From NCBI GenBank assembly GCA_902836725.1, contig CADFRV010000087.1:1-9815 (forward strand): 9,815 nucleotides of DNA. Reading direction: 5' to 3'. Origin of the DNA: Muribaculaceae bacterium. GTDB lineage: Bacteria; Bacteroidota; Bacteroidia; Bacteroidales; Muribaculaceae. Below are positions 1 to 7,183 of the stretch, in pieces; within the stretch, counting starts at the first letter, position 1; each line of letters begins with the position of its first letter. A model generated the notes under the pieces. The model was not told the origin of the DNA. It saw only the letters and a list, made by a program, of their open reading frames with translations, and did not search any database. The translations under genes and the position numbers were made by a program.

Positions 1-6
1 TGAAAG

Positions 7-37
7 AGCCGTGGGCTTTTCACGGCTGCATGCAGCC
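7..37. other. Hairpin plus overlapping 14-bp palindrome in non-coding left edge
   Basis: A 7-bp perfect stem (AGCCGTG at 7-13 with CACGGCT at 21-27, loop GGCTTTT) is followed, and partly overlapped, by a perfect 14-bp palindrome GGCTGCATGCAGCC at 24-37. The two structures share bases 24-27, so they are mutually exclusive as folded RNA. No coding sequence covers them. They could be the terminator or leader of a gene lying left of the window, or a protein-binding site. No long T-run follows on either strand, so I do not call a terminator. From here to about base 190 I see no gene, only the direct repeat listed next. Confidence 0.4.
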
Positions 38-62
38 GGCACCAAAACAAAAGTTTTTGGGC

Positions 63-100
63 GAAAGAGGGATATTAAGGTGATTGAAAGAGGGATATTA
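63..100. repeat. Two 15-bp direct repeats, 23-bp period
   Basis: The 15-mer GAAAGAGGGATATTA occurs at 63-77 and again, identically, at 86-100, with 8 bp between the copies. A shorter partial match (GAAAGAG) lies at 2-8. The stretch is purine-rich on the plus strand and non-coding, downstream of the operon terminator. It may be a remnant of a local duplication or a pair of binding sites. Nothing else supports a function. Confidence 0.55.
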
Positions 101-190
101 GAATGGAGGAGATTTGGAAGAGACAAAGATTGGAGAGAAACGGCAGGCAGGGAGAGAATGCAATCAATGCAATTCGAGAATATAGTATAA

Positions 191-237
191 GAACGGGCGG
201 TATGCCGAAAATGATGCTTTCAGCATACCGCCCGCTT
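191..237 (-). terminator. Strong hairpin terminator of the rfb operon
   Basis: An inverted repeat begins about 53 bp past the rfbB stop codon. A 12-bp perfect GC-rich stem (194-205 with 223-234) continues after one mismatch (206/222) into four more pairs (207-210 with 218-221) around a 7-base loop. Read on the minus strand, the stem is followed by TTCTTATACTATATT, which is T-rich though not an unbroken run. This fits an intrinsic terminator closing the minus-strand unit. The symmetry would let it act in the opposite direction too, but no converging gene is visible. Confidence 0.8.
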
Positions 238-289
238 ATGGGAGGAAATATCACACGACTTTTGACGGAGCCGCGCGGATAAGGAATGA

Positions 290-1426
290 TCAGCGGTTGG
301 AGTACATATCGTCGTAATATTTCTCGTATTCGCCGGAGGTGATGTTGTCCATCCACTCCTGATTGTCGAGATACCAACGGACTGTGCGCTCGATCCCTTC
401 CTCGAACTGGAGGGATGGTTCCCATCCGAGCTCACGCTGAAGTTTGCGGGAATCAATGGCGTAACGGAGATCGTGGCCAGCGCGGTCTGTGACGTATGTA
501 ATGAGATCAAGGGAATAGCCTTCGGGATTACCGAGGAGACGGTCTACGGTCTTGATGATCACTTTGATAATATCGATATTTTTCCATTCGTTGAAACCGC
601 CGATGTTGTATGTCTCAGCATTCTTGCCTTCATGGAAAATGAGATCGATGGCTCGTGCGTGATCTTCTACAAACAGCCAGTCGCGCACATTCTCTCCCTT
701 GCCATAGACGGGGAGGGGCTTGCGGTGACGGATATTATTGATGAACAGCGGTATGAGTTTTTCGGGGAACTGATAGGGACCATAATTGTTGGAGCAATTG
801 GTCACGATGGTCGGCATGCCGTATGTATCGTGGTAGGAACGCACAAAATGGTCGGAAGATGCCTTAGAGGCCGAATAGGGGCTGTGGGGATTGTATTTTG
901 TGGTCTCAAGGAAGAATTCTTCTCCATAGGCATGGTGATGCTCCGCCGATGAAGCTGTGGTTGTAAAGGGTGATTCGATGCCTTCGGGAGCAGTCAGCTC
1001 GAGCGCGCCGTAAACCTCGTCGGTGGAAATATGATAGAACCGCTTGCCTTCGTATTTCTCAGGCAGTGATTCCCAATATTCTTTTGCGGCCTGCAGGAGA
1101 GCGAGGGTTCCCATTACATTGGTGCGGGCGAATGTGAAGGGATCCTTGATCGAGCGGTCTACATGGCTTTCAGCCGCGAGATGTATAATGCCGTCGATCT
1201 TATATTCGCTGACGATGCGACGCATCTCCTCAAGATCGGCTATGTCTGCGCGGACGAAAGTGTAGTTGGGTCTGTCCTCGATATCCTTGAGGTTGGCAAG
1301 GTTGCCGGCATATGTAAGCTTGTCGAGGTTAACAATATGATAGTCGGGATATTTATTGACGAACAGACGTACAACATGGGAGCCGATAAATCCGGCGCCA
1401 CCGGTTATTAGTATATTACGCTTCAT
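290..1426 (-). CDS. rfbB: dTDP-glucose 4,6-dehydratase
   Basis: This enzyme (also called RmlB) carries out the second step of dTDP-L-rhamnose synthesis in the cytoplasm: NAD-dependent dehydration of dTDP-glucose to dTDP-4-keto-6-deoxyglucose. The 378-residue product is an extended short-chain dehydrogenase. It has the Rossmann motif GGAGFIGS at residues 9-16, HLAAESHVDRS at 82-92, the catalytic STDEVYG at 134-140 (Thr135, Asp136, Glu137) and YSASK at 184-188 with catalytic Tyr184 and Lys188. The segment between these last two motifs is fairly long, which in my recollection is usual in Bacteroidales homologues. The ATG overlaps the rfbD stop by 4 bp (ATGA), indicating translational coupling. 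It is the last gene of the rfbACDB cluster, followed by the terminator. All catalytic residues are present, so it should be active. Confidence 0.97.
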   Translation of the reverse strand: MKRNILITGGAGFIGSHVVRLFVNKYPDYHIVNLDKLTYAGNLANLKDIEDRPNYTFVRADIADLEEMRRIVSEYKIDGIIHLAAESHVDRSIKDPFTFARTNVMGTLALLQAAKEYWESLPEKYEGKRFYHISTDEVYGALELTAPEGIESPFTTTASSAEHHHAYGEEFFLETTKYNPHSPYSASKASSDHFVRSYHDTYGMPTIVTNCSNNYGPYQFPEKLIPLFINNIRHRKPLPVYGKGENVRDWLFVEDHARAIDLIFHEGKNAETYNIGGFNEWKNIDIIKVIIKTVDRLLGNPEGYSLDLITYVTDRAGHDLRYAIDSRKLQRELGWEPSLQFEEGIERTVRWYLDNQEWMDNITSGEYEKYYDDMYSNR

Positions 1427-2292
1427 TTTTCTTTCAGGTTTTTAATACAGGTTTTAAGTGAGTCGGTCCAATAGGGTATCTTCAGACCGAATGTGTTTTT
1501 GAACCGGGTCTTGTCAAGCACAGAATATGACGGACGAACCACCTTTGAGGGGAACTCGTCGGAGTGGCACGGCTGAATGTCGCATGCGGTGTTTCCCGCG
1601 ATTTCAGCTATCATTTTCGTGAAATCATACCAGGAGCACACACCTTCGTCGGAGTAATGGTATACACCTTCGTTGCCCTGGAATTTACGGTTTTCTATTA
1701 TATGAAAGATAGCGTCGGCAAGATCCTGGGCATATGTAGGTGTGCCAGCCTGATCGAAAACCACTTTCAGTTCCGGTTTTGTGGATGTCAGTGAAAGCAT
1801 GGTCTTGACGAAGTTTTTGCCATATTCAGAATATAGCCATGCCGTGCGGAATGTGAGTGCTCTGACACCGGTGGCTTCGATCTGCTGCTCGCCGTGTAGC
1901 TTGGTGAGACCGTAAACTCCCGTGGGGTTGGCAGGCTCGTTTTCAGCGCGAGGGGTGTTCCCGGCGTTTCCACCGAAAACGTAATCGGTAGAGACATGTA
2001 TGAGGGTGCCGTCCACAGGCTTCAATGCCTCGGCGAGATTGCGGGGAGCCACGGCATTCAATATTTCAGCAAAGTCGGCATCATCCTCAGCTTTATCCAC
2101 ATTGGTGTATGCCGCGCAGTTGACGATCATGTTTACGTCATTATCTTTCACCATTTTGCTTACAGCAGCGGCGTCGGTGATATCCAGTTCAGCCACGTCG
2201 GTGAAGATATAGTGGTCTTTAGAGCCACGCTCTACGACATTGCGAAGGCAATTGCCAAGCTGTCCGTTGGCTCCGGTAACAAGTATGTTCAT
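1423..2292 (-). CDS. rfbD: dTDP-4-dehydrorhamnose reductase
   Basis: This enzyme (RmlD) performs the last step of the pathway, the NAD(P)H-dependent reduction of dTDP-4-keto-L-rhamnose to dTDP-L-rhamnose. The 289-residue product starts with the nucleotide-binding motif TGANGQLG (residues 6-13). It has NCAAYTNVDKAE at 58-69, the family signature STDYVFGG at 101-108 and the catalytic YGLTK at 127-131 (Tyr127, Lys131). Length and motif order match the RmlD family. The ATG start overlaps the rfbC stop by 4 bp and its own stop overlaps the rfbB start in the same way. It is intact. Confidence 0.97.
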   Translation of the reverse strand: MNILVTGANGQLGNCLRNVVERGSKDHYIFTDVAELDITDAAAVSKMVKDNDVNMIVNCAAYTNVDKAEDDADFAEILNAVAPRNLAEALKPVDGTLIHVSTDYVFGGNAGNTPRAENEPANPTGVYGLTKLHGEQQIEATGVRALTFRTAWLYSEYGKNFVKTMLSLTSTKPELKVVFDQAGTPTYAQDLADAIFHIIENRKFQGNEGVYHYSDEGVCSWYDFTKMIAEIAGNTACDIQPCHSDEFPSKVVRPSYSVLDKTRFKNTFGLKIPYWTDSLKTCIKNLKEK

Positions 2293-2864
2293 TCTGCGTA
2301 AAGGTCTACGTTATAATCAAATGGAGAATCGAAATCCTTAAGCAAGGCGTGTTTGAGATCTTTCTCTGAGAGGATGGCCTGCGATGGATCGAGATGCCAG
2401 TCTATACCCAGAGAGGTATCCTGAATGGAGATGCCTCCATCGGCTTCGGGATGATAAAAGTTATCGCATTTATACTGGAAAACAGCGACATCCGACAGTA
2501 CAGCGAAACCGTGCGCGAAACCGCGGGGAACAAAGAACTGCAGATGGTTGTCCTCCGTCAGCTCAACGGCGACATGACGGCCATATGTCGGAGATCCCTT
2601 GCGGATATCTACAGCGACATCCAGAACAGAACCTTTGACACAACGCACCAGTTTGGACTGGGTGAAAGGGGGACGCTGGAAATGCAGTCCGCGCATCACG
2701 CCGCGTGTAGAACATGATTCATTGTCCTGAACGAAATCGACAGGACGCACATTGGCGTCGAACTCACATTTGGAGTAGCTTTCGAAGAAATAACCGCGTG
2801 CATCTGTGAACACACGGGGCTTAAGGATTACAACACCCTCTATATCAGTCTTTATTATTTCCAT
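2289..2864 (-). CDS. rfbC: dTDP-4-dehydrorhamnose 3,5-epimerase
   Basis: This enzyme (RmlC) epimerises C3 and C5 of dTDP-4-keto-6-deoxyglucose to give dTDP-4-keto-L-rhamnose. It is a small cupin-fold protein, 191 residues from the ATG chosen here. The catalytic His is His61 in RGLHFQ, a conserved Lys lies in SKLVR (Lys71), and Asp169 in LSEKD aligns by position with the catalytic Asp of the Salmonella enzyme. PRGFAHGF at 113-120 is also typical. The frame is open two codons further, to a TTG at 2870 that would overlap the rfbA stop. I prefer the ATG at 2864, which leaves 2 bp after that stop and gives the usual N-terminus MEIIKTDIEG. It lies between rfbA and rfbD in the same unit. Confidence 0.96.
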   Translation of the reverse strand: MEIIKTDIEGVVILKPRVFTDARGYFFESYSKCEFDANVRPVDFVQDNESCSTRGVMRGLHFQRPPFTQSKLVRCVKGSVLDVAVDIRKGSPTYGRHVAVELTEDNHLQFFVPRGFAHGFAVLSDVAVFQYKCDNFYHPEADGGISIQDTSLGIDWHLDPSQAILSEKDLKHALLKDFDSPFDYNVDLYAE

Positions 2865-2866
2865 CG

Positions 2867-3772
2867 TCAATCAAGATTTTTATTTCCTGTACGCTCCATC
2901 TCGTCCACAACCTTAAGAAGATATCTGCCGTACTGGTTTTTAAGCATCGGCTGGGCCAGCTCCACCATTTTTTCCTTGCTGATCCATCCCTGACGGTAAG
3001 CGATGCCTTCAAGGCATGCGATCTTCAGTCCCTGGCGTTTTTCAAGCACCTCCACATAGATGGATGCCTCGGCGAGGGAATCGTGCGTGCCGGTATCAAG
3101 CCATGCGAAACCGCGCGGAAGGGTCTGCACCTTGAGTTCGCCGTCTTTGAGGAACTCCTGGTTTACAGTGGTGATCTCAAGCTCGCCACGCGCCGACGGT
3201 TTGATACGGGAAGCGACATCAACCACTTTATTGGGATAGAAATAGAGGCCTACAACGGCATAGTTCGACTTGGGATGCTCGGGTTTTTCCTCTATCGAGA
3301 GACAATTGCCCGCACTATCAAACTCGGCTACGCCGTAACGCTCCGGATCATCGACCCAATAGCCGAATACTGTGGCTTTGTTCTCCTTTTCGGCGGCTGC
3401 CACAGACTGTTTGAGAACTCCCGAGAAACCTGCGCCGTGGAATATATTGTCTCCAAGCACCAGACACACGGAATCATCGCCGATGAAATCCTTTCCGATA
3501 ATGAAAGCCTGCGCGAGTCCATCAGGAGAGGGCTGCTCGGCATATGAAAAATTAACGCCATAGTCTGAACCGTCGCCGAGTAGACGTTTGAAGCCCGGAA
3601 GATCCGTAGGAGTGGATATAATCAGTATATCCTTAATTCCTGCCAACATAAGCGTTGATATCGGGTAGTAAACCATGGGCTTATCAAACACCGGCAGCAT
3701 CTGCTTGGATACACCTTTGGTAAGCGGATACAGACGCGTTCCTGAGCCACCAGCCAATACGATTCCTTTCAT
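2867..3772 (-). CDS. rfbA: Glucose-1-phosphate thymidylyltransferase
   Basis: This enzyme (RmlA) commits glucose-1-phosphate to the pathway by joining it to dTTP, giving dTDP-glucose and pyrophosphate. The 301-residue protein has the N-terminal nucleotidyltransferase motif LAGGSGTRLYPLT (6-18), followed by SKQMLP with Lys23. LVLGDN at 104-109 carries the metal-binding Asp108, EEKP is at 161-164, and LDTGT at 225-229 carries Asp226. All are where RmlA enzymes have them, and the length is typical. The start is an ATG, with a -7 promoter match about 28 bp upstream. It is the first gene of rfbACDB. RmlA enzymes are commonly feedback-inhibited by dTDP-L-rhamnose; that is family knowledge, not visible here. 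Confidence 0.97.
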   Translation of the reverse strand: MKGIVLAGGSGTRLYPLTKGVSKQMLPVFDKPMVYYPISTLMLAGIKDILIISTPTDLPGFKRLLGDGSDYGVNFSYAEQPSPDGLAQAFIIGKDFIGDDSVCLVLGDNIFHGAGFSGVLKQSVAAAEKENKATVFGYWVDDPERYGVAEFDSAGNCLSIEEKPEHPKSNYAVVGLYFYPNKVVDVASRIKPSARGELEITTVNQEFLKDGELKVQTLPRGFAWLDTGTHDSLAEASIYVEVLEKRQGLKIACLEGIAYRQGWISKEKMVELAQPMLKNQYGRYLLKVVDEMERTGNKNLD

Positions 3773-3799
3773 ATCTGTCTATTTATGGATTATTGGGTA

Positions 3800-3807
3800 C
3801 AAAGTTA
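3800..3807 (-). promoter_or_regulatory. Bacteroides-type -7 element upstream of rfbA
   Basis: On the minus strand, TAACTTTG matches the Bacteroidetes -7 consensus TAnnTTTG exactly and is followed by TAC. Transcription would start near 3793, leaving a leader of about 20 bases before the rfbA ATG. The expected -33 TTG-like element, about 19-21 bp upstream, is weak (only TGTCG around 3827-3831). A second match, TACTTTTG, lies at 3857-3864, also without a clear -33. An 11-bp inverted repeat (CTGAATTTCAG, 3840-3850) sits between the two. The gap before rfbA is the largest between genes in this locus, so an internal promoter here is plausible, but the call rests on one short motif. Confidence 0.5.
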
Positions 3808-3866
3808 CGATTTTTTCCTCTATCGACACCTATATGATTCTGAATTTCAGTGTTAACAAAAGTATA

Positions 3867-4968
3867 TCAATAGAGATCGGAATACTGGCGAGAAATATGG
3901 CGCCAAGTGTAACGGCTTTGCGCGATCTCTTTCATATCGCTTCCCTGAAGATCTGTCCTCCCGAGTAGAGAAACCAGATCGTCCGCCGATCTGAAATAAT
4001 ATGCCTTGTTTTCTGTTGTCTCGCGATTATAGACCACATCATATGCTATGATCGGCATACCAAAATGCATGGCTTCAACGAGAGAGGGATTTGTGCCACC
4101 GGCACTATGTCCATGGAGGTAGACACCGGCACTTGACCTGAGAGCATACAGTATATCAAGATCATAGATGGCATCCGGCAGGTCTACGCCGTTTTGAGAG
4201 ACAGAGGCTCCTGAAACGCCTGTAAGCGGAATATTTACTGCGCAATGACTTCGACCATTCGCTATGGTTCCAGTTGCCTATGAATACAAGGGGGCTGTCT
4301 ATGCGCGAATAAGCATCCAGGATGATATGGCTATTGTTTTCAGGCTCTATGCGGCACACAGTAATGGCGTAGCGACCTTTTTTCAGGCGGTATTTTTCCA
4401 AAATTGCCTCAGTCTTTTCAGCCGGAATATGCCTGCGGACGTGGTCGCCACCATATGCGATAAGCTCGGATGGCTTGTCATAGGTCTGCCTGACATAATC
4501 CTGGATCCCCTTGTTGTCTGCGACTATTACATCTGCATACCTCACAGCCATCGCTTCGGAATTTCTAAGGATCCATCGGGCAGTCTTACCCCATTTGTCC
4601 CTCTTGTGCTCGAGGCCATCGATATTTACTATGATTTTCGCAGAAGTAAACATTCTCAGGACAGGCAGGAACATGCAGCCCGACACCCCCAGAACCAGAA
4701 TCACGTCGAATCCTCTCATGGCCCTGCACATGGAGAGCATATCGTAGGGGATGGAGTGGATGCCGTTAGCATGCAGCGGCACATATTTCAACGTAGCTCC
4801 TTTGTATAACTGCTGCCGCGAATACATGTCACTGGAACTGCAGAAGACAGTATAACGCACATCGGCAGGACAGTTATCACCGATTATATTCTCTACAAGC
4901 GATTCGAATCCGCCATAATTAGCCGGTACACCCTGCGTACCAATAATTGCAACTTTTTTGATATTCAC
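3867..4968 (-). pseudogene. DUF1972-type glycosyltransferase, frame broken near 4175-4225
   Basis: This is a cytoplasmic nucleotide-sugar glycosyltransferase whose family includes rhamnosyltransferases of Gram-positive capsule clusters. It reads from a GTG (4968) in one frame for about 249 recognisable residues: N-terminal GTQGVPANYGGFESLVENI (10-28), NIDGLEHKRDKWG (115-127), CRIEPENN (205-212) and FIGNWNHSEWSK (229-240). It then runs into unrelated sequence and stops at 4162. The next frame (+1) carries the rest: AIYDLDILYALRSS, HGHSAGGTNPSLVEAM (4115-4068) with the sugar-nucleotide-binding end of the GT-B fold, YNRETTENKAYYF, and a normal C-terminus RYTWRHISRQY stopping at 3867. Repaired, it would be about 366 residues, a normal family length. 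The span is 1 modulo 3, so a net extra base (or two missing) explains it. The ATG at 4070 is internal. It lies 21 bp after the preceding transferase and directly before the rhamnose genes, so the intact enzyme may have added rhamnose (inference). A sequencing error is not excluded. Confidence 0.88.
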
Positions 4969-4989
4969 AATTGTAGAAATGTTATCCTT

Positions 4990-6075
4990 TCAATTGAAAA
5001 GTCCGGAAGATATATTTTTAATCATCGCATCGCGGTTGAAACGACGCGACACAGCAAGCGCTTCACGCGAAAGAGACTGATAAAGTTCACGATCTGTAAG
5101 GATGAGAGATATCGTTTCCACAAGCCGGTCGGTATCCTTACAATCAATATGATAGCCGTTCACTCCGTCTGTCACCATCTCGGCGATTCCTCCGACCGGA
5201 GGCACGATGACAGGGAGACCACAGGACATAGCTTCAAGAGCTGTCAGGCCGAAGGTTTCGATAAAAAGAGATGGGTCAGAGAGGTTAAGCACCAATGAGG
5301 CGGAATTGTAAAGAGAGGTCACATCGGATGTACGGGGATGAAGAGTTACATTTTCTGTCAATGTGATATGTTCTTTCTCCATCCATTGCGCTATGGCCTC
5401 CGGAGTATCGTTGATCACCAGAACAAATTTGAATTCCGGCAAAAGCCTTGCGAGCTGCAGAAACTCACGCGTGCCCTTGTATGCCTTCAGCGATGAAAGC
5501 ATCAGCACGGTTTTACGATCAAATGCCTCCATAGGAGCGGGATGGAGCCTATCCGTGAATTTGGATGAAAGAGCATTGGGAACCACAGACACGCCATGCT
5601 TGCGTTCAAGGAAAGATGCCTGATATGAGGATACGCATATGATATGGTGGGCTATACGCTCCATGATCCTGGCAAGGGTTATATAAAACCGGCTTTTCAC
5701 GAATGCATTCTCGTGGTAGTGATAAACAACACGTTTACCCATCAGTCTTCCGGCAAGAGCGGGACCTACAGGAAGAATCGTATTGATATAAAAAATGACA
5801 TCGCGTCTGAACATATATCGCAATGCCATAAAGAAAGTCAGAACCTGAATAACGGTATACCGCAACATGGTAACCGCAGGACTGGAAGAGAACGCATAAC
5901 GGTAACTCCTGCGCATAAGCCGGTCACCGGCGAGTGAGTCAAGAACTCCCCCTCTGCTTGTAATCAGGTCTATTTCACAGCCATCGTTCAATAATCCCTC
6001 CAATACGTTATGGAGTACTTTGGGACTTCCGCTGAAGTCGTTCAGAAGGTGGAAACAGACAATATGCCGTTTCAT
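4990..6075 (-). CDS. GT4-type glycosyltransferase
   Basis: This is a retaining, GT-B-fold glycosyltransferase, expected at the cytoplasmic face of the membrane, adding a sugar to a lipid-linked repeat unit. From the ATG at 6075 it has 361 residues. The N-terminal domain opens with MKRHIVCFHLLNDFSGSPKV, with the acceptor-side glycine/serine loop, and includes VVYHYHEN at 116-123. The C-terminal domain has LMLSSLKAYKGTREFL (191-206) and the EX7E motif with Glu273 and Glu281 in FIETFGLTALEAMSCGLPVI. The frame is open upstream to a GTG at 6171, but that start would overlap the preceding gene by 71 bp and add residues unlike the family. ATG 6075 leaves a 25-bp gap with no Shine-Dalgarno, which is common in Bacteroidetes. 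Donor and acceptor cannot be told from sequence. Confidence 0.92.
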   Translation of the reverse strand: MKRHIVCFHLLNDFSGSPKVLHNVLEGLLNDGCEIDLITSRGGVLDSLAGDRLMRRSYRYAFSSSPAVTMLRYTVIQVLTFFMALRYMFRRDVIFYINTILPVGPALAGRLMGKRVVYHYHENAFVKSRFYITLARIMERIAHHIICVSSYQASFLERKHGVSVVPNALSSKFTDRLHPAPMEAFDRKTVLMLSSLKAYKGTREFLQLARLLPEFKFVLVINDTPEAIAQWMEKEHITLTENVTLHPRTSDVTSLYNSASLVLNLSDPSLFIETFGLTALEAMSCGLPVIVPPVGGIAEMVTDGVNGYHIDCKDTDRLVETISLILTDRELYQSLSREALAVSRRFNRDAMIKNISSGLFN

Positions 6076-6100
6076 TGTGTGTATGTGTTGTAGATGCAGC

Positions 6101-7183
6101 TTATCGGTCTGCGAGCGCCAGAAGATCGCACCAGGTGTGCAACATGGCGATAACAGCCGGGGGCAATTCACCCTCTTCGCGGAGGGTGAAACGCGATATT
6201 ATATCCAGAAGATATATGGTAAAATACTGAGGAGAGAACCATGGCAGCCGCTGCAAACCGCTGTATATACGCTCTGGCGCGAGGTGAGCCACATGGAGCG
6301 CCTGCTGCGTGAAGAAATGGTAGCGGTCAAGCATGGGCGGATATGTAAGACGCCCGTATTCCCAGTCGAAAACAAAGAGACGTCCGTGTTCAACAAACAT
6401 GTTCCATGGAGTGAAATCGGCATGGAAAGCGGAATATTGCACCTCATGTCCGAGATTCGCCTCAAGAATACGTGAAAGAGAGGATTTTATCTGCCGATGA
6501 TAAACAGCAGGTATTTTATGGAGGTTTTTCTGCAGTGACAACAACGATTCCCCGAGATCGGAATTCTCGAAGCGGACTGAAGTCAAAGTCATTGCAGACA
6601 TACGTTTCAGAAAATCCTCATGCAGATTGGTCCACCGATAAGGGGAGAACGAGCGACGGCTTTTTACGGTAGACTGTATGAAATATGATGTGCCGTCGGG
6701 GAACGACGAACATCCCAGGCATTCCGGAATATCATGCAACCCGGCCTGATGAAGATGATCAAGCAGAGATTTCTCATGGATGAAAAGTGCCTTTACAGAT
6801 GGGGAATCCGTAAGTTTGCAATATCCGTCAATCCTCTGTCCGCTAAAAAACTGGACGGTGATCTTCTGATGAACGGAGGGGGTGCCTCCGAAAATGGAGA
6901 AGGAGAGAGGCTGATTGCCGAATGCTTCGGTTGCAGCTGCGGCTATATCGGGACGGAGGTCTGCTTTTTCCAAAGTGGCATGAAGCTGGGAACGCACAGG
7001 GCTAAACCAATGTAAGACAGGAAAAAGCGTTTTCAGGAGTTTTCCTTTTACTCCACCCGGCTGATATAGCTGCAGGGCTGTGGAAAGCCCATTGGAGGGC
7101 ATAAGCCATGTTTTGCCGTCAGCATTTGAAAACCGGTAGAACGGTCGGCTTCCACTGACAACGATGGAATCAATTGAAAGCAT
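6101..7183 (-). CDS. APH-fold phosphotransferase-like protein
   Basis: This 360-residue protein has a C-terminal half that looks like the aminoglycoside phosphotransferase/choline kinase fold. HADFTPWN at 254-261 is the catalytic loop (HxDxxxxN, with Asp256 and Asn261) and FDWE at 272-275 supplies the metal-binding Asp273. Lys123 in GYCKLTD and Glu137 in FIHEKSLL are candidates for the ATP-binding Lys-Glu pair. The first 100 residues (TWLMPSNGLSTALQLYQPGG) are not a domain I recognise. It has no signal peptide or clear membrane segment. The ATG at 7183 overlaps the preceding glycosyltransferase by 14 bp; a TTG just upstream is less likely. Lying between two glycosyltransferases, it probably phosphorylates a sugar or a glycan intermediate rather than conferring drug resistance. 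The substrate is unknown and this role is inference. Confidence 0.82.
   Translation of the reverse strand: MLSIDSIVVSGSRPFYRFSNADGKTWLMPSNGLSTALQLYQPGGVKGKLLKTLFPVLHWFSPVRSQLHATLEKADLRPDIAAAATEAFGNQPLSFSIFGGTPSVHQKITVQFFSGQRIDGYCKLTDSPSVKALFIHEKSLLDHLHQAGLHDIPECLGCSSFPDGTSYFIQSTVKSRRSFSPYRWTNLHEDFLKRMSAMTLTSVRFENSDLGESLLSLQKNLHKIPAVYHRQIKSSLSRILEANLGHEVQYSAFHADFTPWNMFVEHGRLFVFDWEYGRLTYPPMLDRYHFFTQQALHVAHLAPERIYSGLQRLPWFSPQYFTIYLLDIISRFTLREEGELPPAVIAMLHTWCDLLALADR

Noticed and set aside
75..425. A 116-codon minus-strand open frame at the left end
   Set aside because: It overlaps the rfbB 3' end and the terminator hairpin in another frame, and its composition looks like antisense/shadow sequence with no recognisable motif.
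3867..4070. A 67-codon frame starting at ATG 4070 as a separate small gene
   Set aside because: Its residues are the C-terminal end of the DUF1972-type transferase, and the same frame continues upstream with conserved family motifs, so the ATG is internal.
4160..4200. Programmed ribosomal frameshift joining the two halves of the transferase
   Set aside because: The needed shift is +1 (or -2). The only run of A residues (CAAAACGG region) is not a recognised slippery site, and no stimulatory structure stands out. A mutation or sequence error is simpler.
4264..4809. A 181-codon plus-strand open frame
   Set aside because: It is antisense to the DUF1972-type transferase, has no domain signature, and every supported gene here is on the minus strand. 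The same applies to the plus-strand frames at 473-952, 3083-3547 and 6020-6475.
6076..6171. N-terminal extension of the GT4 transferase to a GTG at 6171
   Set aside because: It would lie 71 bp inside the preceding gene, and the added 32 residues (cysteine-rich, no motif) do not resemble the start of this family. ATG 6075 gives a normal N-terminus.
6101..7183. Antibiotic-resistance aminoglycoside kinase
   Set aside because: Only the generic catalytic loop and metal motif of the fold are shared. The protein is longer than drug-modifying enzymes and is coupled to glycan genes, so a resistance role is not supported.
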